NCBI RefSeq assembly: GCF_964026545.1 | Contig: NZ_OZ032156.1 | Coordinates: forward strand, 124,001-188,000 | Direction of reading: 5' to 3' | Source: Candidatus Tisiphia endosymbiont of Dioctria linearis | GTDB lineage: Bacteria > Pseudomonadota > Alphaproteobacteria > Rickettsiales > Rickettsiaceae | DNA: 64,000 nt | Part shown: positions 46,961 through 53,813 of the stretch, piece after piece | How the letters are laid out: each line of letters begins with the position of its first letter | How positions within the stretch are numbered: position 1 is the first letter of the stretch | Translations under genes and position numbers: made by a program | Notes under the pieces: generated by a model | Databases searched by the model: none | What the model saw: only the letters and a program-made list of their open reading frames with translations | Told to the model about the DNA's origin: nothing

Positions 46961-47518
46961 ATGACACCCAAACACAATATTAAAGCATCTACACGTAGTA
47001 AGTATTTTAAAACTAAGAAAAAGGAAGCTAAGAACGTAGAACAAAGTCTTACTGAAACTCAGCTTAATAGTCTGGAAAATGCCTTTAACCACCCAGATAG
47101 TGAAGAGTTACTTAAAAAATTCTCTAATTCAAAAAAAACAGCCTTCCTAAAATATATTATAAAAAAATACGCCGCCCTTGACGAGCAAGGAAACATTGAC
47201 AAAGATATGCTTAACAAGACAGAGCAAAGCGAAGCTATCAGTCTTAAACTCATTGAACCTGAGGCAAATCCTCAATCAAGCAGTTTGCTTGATATGGTTG
47301 CTAAGGTTATTTCATCTATTCCTAAAGGACTTGTCTTAGGGCTAATGACCAGCGAAGCATTGAAAAGCGTTGGTGCATTTCCTACAGAATATAATCCTAA
47401 TCATCAATCTGCAGAACCCATAGAGAGTTCTTATGTAGTTCATCATAGGAGCGCTCGGGCTGAATCACCACTACCCTTGCACTTAACAGAAAAAAAAACT
47501 TACTTTGGAAAATGGTAA
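46961..47518 (+). CDS. Surface/effector protein copy 2, N-terminal fragment
   Basis: 185 aa. First 166 codons equal copy 1 except for two codons (ALA to Thr in GLMTSEAL, Asp to Tyr in ESSYVV). After SARAE the sequence is new and reads LPLHLTEKKTYFGKW before a stop. The stop results from an A9 tract (47490-47498); A8 would join it to the 47505-48599 frame as TEKKLTLENGNCIAV. The N-terminal part is basic, helical and probably cytosolic, with one hydrophobic segment near 118-140. Confidence 0.68.
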   Translation: MTPKHNIKASTRSKYFKTKKKEAKNVEQSLTETQLNSLENAFNHPDSEELLKKFSNSKKTAFLKYIIKKYAALDEQGNIDKDMLNKTEQSEAISLKLIEPEANPQSSSLLDMVAKVISSIPKGLVLGLMTSEALKSVGAFPTEYNPNHQSAEPIESSYVVHHRSARAESPLPLHLTEKKTYFGKW

Positions 47519-48599
47519 TTGCATTGCAGTTCAGGCATCAACTCATAAGGGGGAAATGATCCAAATATTATACTCTAAGATATATATGCAGTGTTATAAT
47601 ACTCCTTGTGGTGAGAAATATACTCAGAATAAAGAAACATACAATGAATGGTACTATAGAGCAAGTAATCTGAATATAGAAGCGGTAGATGACAAAACAG
47701 GAAAAGCAACTTTTTCATATTATGATGCCCTTGATGCGAAGATGCATCAGGGTGAGGTAATTCATTCATGCGATTTAAAAGCTTCCCGGAGTGATACGCT
47801 GTCACGTGATAATAATAAACAAATATCCAAAGCAATCTACCATACTTTGCCAAATGATAATTGCATGATAGCTGGAGAATCACCACAAACTCCTACTAAA
47901 GAATTCCCTACGGCATGGAGCCGATTATATGGTAAGTGTCTTCCTGAACCTTGCAACAATCAATCATTTTCTTCAGGGGAAAACGAAGCCAATCTTAGTT
48001 GGGGAGAGAATTTAGATGACATATCAATAAAAACTGGAAAAAATAATGATACAGCTGAGGTATCTTTTAGATATTATTCTCCCGATAGCAGATTATTCGA
48101 ATCTCATTCAATTGATCATGTATGTGACTTACCAGTTTTAACCCCTTCAATTAAGGAATCTTCTAGCACAACAACTTCTACTACGCCGGAACAAATTACC
48201 GAAGCATTTCTTGCTTCTTTAATTACAGAAGCTTCTACTGTAGCAAAAAACACTACCCAGGCAGAATCTTCTACACCAACAACACCACAAGACCAAACTC
48301 CCCCTTCCGCTAAAGAATGGACAGTGAAAAATATAGTGGATACTGCAGTTTCCAGTGGGGTTGCAATACTTACAGTGTTGGCTGCTGGTGCTTTTCTTTA
48401 CAAGAAAGGTAGCGATATTTACGAGGCTTGTCTGGAGTATTTGAGTAAATCAGACCCAAAACTTAAAGATTGTAATGGGCATGGTTTACTTGAGTCAGAT
48501 CAATTCATCCCAAGTAATGATAACGGTGATGCAAAGGTGATACAAGATTTATCAGTTTCACTGACAGGAGCTGAAGACCTAGTAACATCAGAGGTATAA
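47505..48599 (+). CDS. Surface/effector protein copy 2, ectodomain and tail fragment
   Basis: 364 aa. Two related modules of about 95 residues, each with four cysteines: (GNCIAV, IYMQCYNTPC, HSCDL) and (NDNCMIAG, LYGKCLPEPC, DHVCDL). Both share a pattern of aromatic/acidic SYYDALDA or RYYSPDSR before the last Cys. A Thr-rich linker (SSTTTSTTPEQ, QAESSTPTTPQDQTPP), a membrane helix (VSSGVAILTVLAAGAFLYKKG) and an acidic tail ending DLVTSEV follow; from the linker on it equals copy 1. The ATG at 47505 is probably internal, since the intended frame runs from 46961. Confidence 0.68.
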   Translation: MENGNCIAVQASTHKGEMIQILYSKIYMQCYNTPCGEKYTQNKETYNEWYYRASNLNIEAVDDKTGKATFSYYDALDAKMHQGEVIHSCDLKASRSDTLSRDNNKQISKAIYHTLPNDNCMIAGESPQTPTKEFPTAWSRLYGKCLPEPCNNQSFSSGENEANLSWGENLDDISIKTGKNNDTAEVSFRYYSPDSRLFESHSIDHVCDLPVLTPSIKESSSTTTSTTPEQITEAFLASLITEASTVAKNTTQAESSTPTTPQDQTPPSAKEWTVKNIVDTAVSSGVAILTVLAAGAFLYKKGSDIYEACLEYLSKSDPKLKDCNGHGLLESDQFIPSNDNGDAKVIQDLSVSLTGAEDLVTSEV

Positions 48600-48800
48600 G
48601 TCGCTAAAAAAACACAAACCGATACTATAACTAATCTACTAAGGCTCTTTATAGCCCCTCGCAATGACCTGGGTAAAACTCGTCATTGCGAGAAGCCACT
48701 TTAATGGCAACGAAGCAATCATGTTTTGTGTCATTCCTGCTTAACTTAGTGTCACCCCTGCTTTGGTACGGGGTCTAGATCCACACCGAAGCGGGAATAA
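48600..48800. repeat. Family C and E repeats, second copy of flank
   Basis: Duplicate of 46405-46607: CTCGCAATGACCTGG, GTCATTGCGAGAAGCC (48653-48724) and family E (48747-48800), with a few base changes. Confidence 0.8.
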
Positions 48801-48871
48801 CAAGGAGAAGCAAGAATAGCAAAAAAACCAGATTTCACTATTTTATTTTTTATACACAACTTTGAATTACC

Positions 48872-48927
48872 TTGACTTATATACAAAAAACCTATTTTAT
48901 CAATTTAGATAGTTGACGTTAACTATC
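48872..48927 (+). promoter_or_regulatory. Promoter and dyad of third surface-protein gene
   Basis: TTGACT (48872-48877), TATTTTAT (48893-48900) and the dyad GATAGTTGACGTTAACTATC (48908-48927), where the arms are the same as in copies 1 and 2 and only the six-base centre differs. A family A element follows at once. Confidence 0.62.
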
Positions 48928-48932
48928 TTGTT

Positions 48933-49037
48933 ATAGTCAATTCAGGAGAAGTTGATGCTAGGAGCGATGGAGCGACGCCTATAAGTAATAGGCGAGCGAC
49001 GAGTGACGACGTCACCAACTTCTCATCAATTGACTAT
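48933..49037. repeat. Family A palindromic element, copy A3
   Basis: 105 bp between the dyad and the start of the 49082 gene, so it lies in the 5' UTR and lengthens the leader compared with the two sister genes (ATCTTGTTA | element | CAACTAAAT). Confidence 0.92.
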
Positions 49038-49081
49038 ACAACTAAATATCAATTAATATTCTTAAATAGGAAACAAATTTT

Positions 49082-49966
49082 ATGAAAATTTTCTCTAGTT
49101 CTGCTGGATCAACATTTCTACTGGCTACTTCAGCCTTACATCATACCGTTAATTCCTTTCCTACAGAAAGCACCACTAGTATACTCCCTAGTGATGCTTA
49201 TTCTACTAGCCCAGAGGATCATACACTTTCAAGTAAGCATGAAGGAAGTTACATTGTGAACAATTCTGTAGAAACATTGAACCATTTTTCAAAAAAATTG
49301 AATGACTCTTTAATTGTATCACAAAAACTATATGAAGAAGATTCATTTTCAAACACATTGGATGACGATTCTTTTGAACCATTCGACGATCTTCCTGAAT
49401 GGAAGGAGTATAATACAAAATATCCCCCTTTAAACACATCTGTGGAAAGTACTATTACAGCCGAGACAAATTCTACTGCTACTCCACTTGAAGTAAACTC
49501 TACTACTTCTGCGGAAAGTACTACTACAGCTGAGACAAATTCTATTGCTACTCCACTTGAAGTAAACTCTACTACTCCTGCGGAAACTACTATTACAGAT
49601 GAAACAAATTCTACTGTTTCATCTACAGCATCCTCTCAAGAGCAAACCTCAAGTCAAAAATTGTGGTCATATTGCTTATATTCTATAGCTTCTTTAGGGC
49701 TAACTATACTAGGTGCTGCTACTATGTTCATCAAAAATAAGTTTTGTAGTAATGAAACACAAGAAGAGTCAAATAAAGAGATGGATACGTTTGATCCATC
49801 AGATTTTTTAACTCCTGTAAACAATGTTGTCAATTCAGGAGGATTTGGTACTAGGAACGATGGAGCGACGAATGACGACGTCACCAACCTCTCACCAATT
49901 GACTATACATTAGAACTTGATGATGTAGCACTTATGGCGGAGCTTACAGAGGATACTCAAGCATAA
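49082..49966 (+). CDS. Ser/Thr-rich single-span surface/effector protein
   Basis: 294 aa. Starts with a possible signal peptide (MKIFSSSAGSTFLLATSAL...) whose end NSFPTE resembles GAFPTE of the duplicated genes. Middle acidic. Residues about 125-185 are a Thr-rich tandem repeat (ETNSTATPLEVNSTT, ETNSIATPLEVNSTT, ETNSTVSS). A membrane helix (LYSIASLGLTILGAATMFIK) and an acidic tail follow. The tail contains an in-frame family A element (49826-49906) giving NSGGFGTRNDGAT. The stop TAA abuts the ccmA ATG with no gap. Driven by the shared promoter and dyad. Confidence 0.75.
   Translation: MKIFSSSAGSTFLLATSALHHTVNSFPTESTTSILPSDAYSTSPEDHTLSSKHEGSYIVNNSVETLNHFSKKLNDSLIVSQKLYEEDSFSNTLDDDSFEPFDDLPEWKEYNTKYPPLNTSVESTITAETNSTATPLEVNSTTSAESTTTAETNSIATPLEVNSTTPAETTITDETNSTVSSTASSQEQTSSQKLWSYCLYSIASLGLTILGAATMFIKNKFCSNETQEESNKEMDTFDPSDFLTPVNNVVNSGGFGTRNDGATNDDVTNLSPIDYTLELDDVALMAELTEDTQA
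49826..49906. repeat. Family A element, copy A4, with 24-bp internal deletion (in coding sequence)
   Basis: 81 bp, in-frame in the 49082-49966 gene. Compared with 105-bp copies it lacks 24 bases between two GAGCGACG-like direct repeats, so both insertion and deletion keep the frame. Same reading frame as A1. Confidence 0.85.
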
Positions 49967-50578
49967 ATGCTGTCATTTGAGCAAGTCACTCTTATTATAG
50001 AGCAAAAAAGTATCTTCACTAATATTAGTATGACTTTTTTACCGTCATCTATAGTTTATTTTCAAGGAACCAATGGTTGTGGAAAGACTTCATTACTTAG
50101 AATTGTTGCTAATATACAAAATCCAACAAGTGGCAATATTTTGTATAGAACATTGAACTGCAAATATTTAAAGAAACCTTATTGTAATTATATTGGACAT
50201 AATCTTGGATTAAAATCTCAAACAACTGTATTAGAATATCTAAGATTTTGGTCTACAATTTATGATTCCCTTGAAACATTAGAATCTTCGGTACATTATT
50301 TTAAGTTATATAACATTTTGCATGAGAAATGTTACAGGCTTTCTGCTGGCAACCAAAAGAAGGTTGCCTTAGCAAAGCTCATTGCTTGCCAATCAAATTT
50401 ATGGTTATTAGATGAAGTAGAAGCAAATCTAGATCAAGAAAATAAAGAATTGCTATATAATTTGATGATTTCAAAAGCAAATAATGGGGGGGTGATTTTG
50501 GCTACCTCCCACTCCAATATAGATATTAAGTCAGCACAAATAATTAATCTTGAGGATTATCTGTTGTTGAACAAATAA
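49967..50578 (+). CDS. ccmA: Haem exporter ATP-binding protein
   Basis: 203 aa ABC ATPase of the CcmA type. Walker A GTNGCGKTSLL (34-44), Q-loop near NYIGHN, signature LSAGNQKKVALAK, Walker B LWLLDEVEANLD, H-loop ATSH. With CcmB/CcmC it loads or recycles haem chaperone CcmE for cytochrome c maturation. ccmB is not adjacent. It starts directly after the stop of the surface-protein gene and may be translated by re-initiation. Confidence 0.9.
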   Translation: MLSFEQVTLIIEQKSIFTNISMTFLPSSIVYFQGTNGCGKTSLLRIVANIQNPTSGNILYRTLNCKYLKKPYCNYIGHNLGLKSQTTVLEYLRFWSTIYDSLETLESSVHYFKLYNILHEKCYRLSAGNQKKVALAKLIACQSNLWLLDEVEANLDQENKELLYNLMISKANNGGVILATSHSNIDIKSAQIINLEDYLLLNK

Positions 50579-50698
50579 CTTTTGATATTTCAAGAAATGA
50601 GGGTTGACTTTAGTTGTTAAAATATATATATTTTGATATATACTTGATGAATTTCAATGTATATGTTAATAATGTCAAAATTATGAGATTTATAGAGC

Positions 50699-51316
50699 GT
50701 GACAAAAATTATTAGTTCTAAATATAAGGCAAGCAGAAGACTAGGTGTAAGCCTGTGGGGCGATAGCAAAGATGCCTTCAATACAAGAAATTACCGTCCT
50801 GGTCAACATGGTCAGAATAGTATGGTTAAAACTTCTGATTATGGTGTACACTTAAAAGCTAAACAAAAGCTTAAATGTCATTATGGTCGGATTAACGAAA
50901 AACAATTTAGAAACACCTTTGCTCTTGCACAAAAAATGAAAGGCAATACTGGTGAAAATTTTATAGGTCTATTAGAGAGAAGGCTTGACGCTGTTATCTA
51001 CAGAATGAATATTGCCCCAACGATTTTTGCTGCAAGACAATTTGTCACCCATGGTCATATTAAGGTAAATGGCAAAAAGGTTGATATCCCAAGCATGCGA
51101 TTAAAAGAAGGCGATGTCATCGAGCTAAAGGAATCAGCAAAACAAATTCCTGTAATACTCGAAACAGCTAGCAAACAAGAAAATACCGTACCAGGTTATT
51201 TAACTTTTGATGCCCATTCATTGTCTGGTAAGTTCGTCAGAATTCCAGTAATTTCTGATGTTCCATACCCTTTTGAGCCAGAAGTACATTTAGTAATTGA
51301 ACTTTATTCAAGATAG
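50699..51316 (+). CDS. rpsD: 30S ribosomal protein S4
   Basis: 205 aa. Start at GTG (50699): [20 protein letters not shown], which matches the alphaproteobacterial S4 N-terminus. YRPGQHGQ and the S4 RNA-binding domain ([40 protein letters not shown]) are intact. Binds 16S rRNA first in assembly and controls its own operon in E. coli. Stands alone here; -10-like TATATGTTAATAATG upstream. Confidence 0.97.
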   Translation: MTKIISSKYKASRRLGVSLWGDSKDAFNTRNYRPGQHGQNSMVKTSDYGVHLKAKQKLKCHYGRINEKQFRNTFALAQKMKGNTGENFIGLLERRLDAVIYRMNIAPTIFAARQFVTHGHIKVNGKKVDIPSMRLKEGDVIELKESAKQIPVILETASKQENTVPGYLTFDAHSLSGKFVRIPVISDVPYPFEPEVHLVIELYSR

Positions 51317-51367
51317 TGGATCAACCATCTATTAGCGAGGAAGATAGTAGTTCAACTGTCGAAAGTT

Positions 51368-51471
51368 ATAGTCAATTCAGGGGGGGGGGTACTAGGAACG
51401 ATGGAGCGACGCCTATAACTGATAGGCGAGCGACGAGCGACAACGTCCCCAACTTCTCATCAATTGACTAT
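51368..51471. repeat. Family A element, copy A5, with G10 tract
   Basis: 104 bp, one base shorter than the standard copy because GGAGAATTTGGGGC has become a run of ten G (51380-51389) plus TAC. This puts the flanking reading frame out by one. Confidence 0.88.
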
Positions 51472-51560
51472 AGAGCCTTATTTACTAAAAACATCTATTA
51501 CTCCTGCTGAGGATTTAGCCTACCGTTATCCTGAAAATATAGAACAAAAAGGAGAATCTA

Positions 51561-51719
51561 GGCTCTGTGAACAAAATTTTAATTGTTTATATTTTGAGTA
51601 TTTTTAAGCGAAAATTAATAAGATTTTTGCCGGAATAGTTAGTTCTATTTCAAAAAAATCTTATAATTTGCAGCTAAAAAGAGTCGAAATCTAGTAATTT
51701 AAATTTTGTTCACAGAGCC
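51561..51719. mobile_element. MITE with GGCTCTGTGAACAAAATTT ends
   Basis: 159 bp, terminal inverted repeats GGCTCTGTGAACAAAATTTT / AAATTTTGTTCACAGAGCC, no coding capacity. It is flanked by CTA/TAG (CTAG target), and removal restores the host reading frame. The ends look like those of an IS5- or IS4-type insertion sequence, but no parent transposase is in the window. Confidence 0.82.
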
Positions 51720-51936
51720 TAGGTACTTTAGTATTGAACAACTTAATAATACTCCTTATTTACAAGCTCTAAATAAATATACTGCTACTTCTTGCAAGAC
51801 TGTTAACTGTGGAGCTATTAAAAGGGGATTATGGGTTGTTATGTTCCGATAATTATTGGTTTTGCTTACGGGCTATTGTATTTTGAAAAGTTGGCAAAAG
51901 AGTGGGCGATTTACCTATTGCTCATAGAGACGGTGG

Positions 51937-52668
51937 CTATTTATTCCGAATAAAACTTTGAAAAATTGGAAAAAGAAACGGGAAATTATCCAAAAGACTG
52001 TGCAAATCCAATGTCGAACAGTGTGTGATTGATAAATGTTGAAAGCACATTTTTATAAAATTCCATTTTATTTCTGGTATCTCTAAATATATAGCGAGGA
52101 TTACAAACCCTTGTAAAGTTTCCTCTATAATTTTCTTAATCTTCTCAGGAGACTTAGCAGCAATAGTCTGCATGTTATGAAGTCGATCAAAGAGTTTTAT
52201 TATTAAAATATCATTTTTCTTTTGTTGAAATAATATATTCAGTGTCTCTGCCGCACTAATCTTCCCATAAAATTTCACCCTGGTCAAATCTGCCACTTGA
52301 CTAGCAACTTGCTCACCAAAAACTCTACCAATCATATCTTCGGTAAGAGTTGTATCTTCAATAGTATCATGCAGTAAGCTGGTAATGATCATATCAGTTC
52401 TGTAATATTTTGGTATATTTAGTGCGGTATATTCAGCAACCATATATGCTACCTCTATCGGGTGGGAGTAATACGGATCGCCGGATTGTCGCATTTGGTT
52501 GCCATGATATTTTTTGGCGTAACATATACCTCTTCCAACCTCCTTCATATCTACTGGTTGCGTTACTTGATGGTTCAGTTCAGATAATTTATTGAGTAGC
52601 CTTTCGGCATAATGACAATTTGTGTATCTTGCTTCCCAATCATACTGACAATTATTAATATCTTCCAT
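51937..52668 (-). CDS. HD-domain (p)ppGpp hydrolase (split RelA/SpoT type)
   Basis: 243 aa, only the hydrolase half of a RelA/SpoT protein. DPYYSHPIEVAYMVAEY, LLHDTIEDT and IKLFDRLHNMQTI give the HD-family metal and nucleotide motifs, all complete, so it may degrade (p)ppGpp. No synthetase, TGS or ACT domain. The next gene on the same strand (52871-53494) supplies a synthetase domain. Split spoT paralogs of this kind are known in Rickettsia and on RAGE elements. Confidence 0.9.
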   Translation of the reverse strand: MEDINNCQYDWEARYTNCHYAERLLNKLSELNHQVTQPVDMKEVGRGICYAKKYHGNQMRQSGDPYYSHPIEVAYMVAEYTALNIPKYYRTDMIITSLLHDTIEDTTLTEDMIGRVFGEQVASQVADLTRVKFYGKISAAETLNILFQQKKNDILIIKLFDRLHNMQTIAAKSPEKIKKIIEETLQGFVILAIYLEIPEIKWNFIKMCFQHLSITHCSTLDLHSLLDNFPFLFPIFQSFIRNK

Positions 52669-52870
52669 TTTAATACATAATATTATTTTAATTATAAAGT
52701 ATATTAAACTAAAAATTAAAATACTACTAAATAATTTATTATATATTTCTTAAAATAATAAGTATTTTGTTATATTTACGTTACATTCTTTATTTTCTAA
52801 TGCAAATTAGTATAAGGTTTTAAATTTTAATTTATTTTTAATTTTTTTAGCTTTTGGACAGGCAGAAAAA

Positions 52871-53494
52871 TTACTCAATAACTTTATTCAATTGTACATC
52901 GTACAAATTATAACAAAGATTTTCAATTGCCTGCTCATAAGCAACGAGTTCTGCTATAGTCCAATTAAATTGCCTAAAAATATTATATGCGTTATTGATC
53001 TCAGTATTAATAGCAGTTGTATTAATCTTCTGTTTAGAAAGTAACTTTCTTAGCTTTACTTCCTGCTTTTTTTTATATTTATCATGGTTTGCTGTGCCAG
53101 ATTCTGCGATATTATGCATCCTCCTGCTCCGTATTTGTATTTCTATATTACGTTCATAGATACCAACTACAACTATGACGTGTAAGGAACGGTAGCCATT
53201 ATCCTTAGGATTAGCAATATAGTTTTTAGACTTCTTGATATTAATAGAGTAGAGACTGTAAATAATAGCCAATACTTTATAACAGTCTTCTTTTTTATCA
53301 ACTATAACTCTAAAAGCAATTATATCCGTTAATTCTTTCAAAGCGATAGTTTTTCTTAATATCTTCTTTAAAACAGAACAAGTATCTTTTAACCTATAAT
53401 GTAAATGTATTTCAGCTACTATATCATTTTTGTCCAATTTACTACTAATAGAACTTATGATATTACATAAATCGTTAGTATTTGTATCTTGCAT
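52871..53494 (-). CDS. RelA/SpoT-type (p)ppGpp synthetase domain protein
   Basis: 207 aa synthetase-only protein. ALKELTDIIAFRVIVDKKED contains the DxxAxRV signature, KDNGYRSLHV the G-loop (GYRSLH), IEIQIRSRRMHNIAESGTAN the EIQIR motif and final HxxAE, so the catalytic residues appear intact. No hydrolase domain. C-terminal 60 residues lack a known domain (NNAYNIFRQFNWTIAELVAY). Upstream of the hydrolase gene with a 202-base gap; order on the strand is synthetase then hydrolase. Confidence 0.88.
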   Translation of the reverse strand: MQDTNTNDLCNIISSISSKLDKNDIVAEIHLHYRLKDTCSVLKKILRKTIALKELTDIIAFRVIVDKKEDCYKVLAIIYSLYSINIKKSKNYIANPKDNGYRSLHVIVVVGIYERNIEIQIRSRRMHNIAESGTANHDKYKKKQEVKLRKLLSKQKINTTAINTEINNAYNIFRQFNWTIAELVAYEQAIENLCYNLYDVQLNKVIE

Positions 53495-53813
53495 AATTAA
53501 TATCTACTATAGTTGCAGTGAGCCTATTTAAAATATTTTCTATTTTACAATAATTTAAATTATAGTTTAACTTCCTAGGAGGCTGTCTAAAATAACTAAA
53601 CTAACTCTAGCCTGGAAGATATTTATTAAAACCTTAAAAATTTAATTAATTAAAAAATATTAAATATTATTTCAATTATTAAAAAGCATTAAGTATTATA
53701 CGTAAGTAAAAAATACATAGACATAATTCAGAGAATTAAGCAGACTATGTCTTATATTTAAAATACAATGCCTCAAGAGTATGAATTTAGTAGTTTAAGT
53801 AATTATATATATT
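53495..53813. other. Divergent intergenic region
   Basis: Very AT-rich. Contains GGAGGCTGTCTAAAATAAC near 53579 and no family A-E element or gene. Probably carries promoters for the reverse-strand synthetase and the forward-strand NB-ARC gene. Confidence 0.5.

Larger units (their letters stand above)
44880..48800. repeat. Large direct tandem duplication with divergent centres
   Basis: Sequence from about 44880 (CCAGATTTCACTATTTTATT) repeats at +1923 bases (from about 46803). Promoter, 5' UTR and the first 163 codons differ by only about two codons. The last about 110 codons and some 150 bases of 3' flank are again almost identical (46040-46560 and 48238-48755). The part between differs fully in length and sequence. 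Confidence 0.95.
51316..51852 (+). pseudogene. Decayed gene interrupted by family A element and a MITE
   Basis: A small frame begins in the rpsD stop ([18 protein letters not shown]), then a 104-bp A5 element. It resumes one base out of frame: EPYLLKTSITPAEDLAYRYPE..., is cut by the MITE at 51561-51719, and continues as YFSIEQLNNTPYLQALNKYT ... GLWVVMFR, stop at 51852. Removing the MITE and one 3-base target copy joins GAATCT|AGGTAC in frame. No family recognised. Beyond 51852 to 51936 nothing is seen. Confidence 0.62.

Noticed and set aside
51316..51510. 64-aa frame after rpsD
   Set aside because: Mostly the translated family A element; treated as part of a decayed gene.
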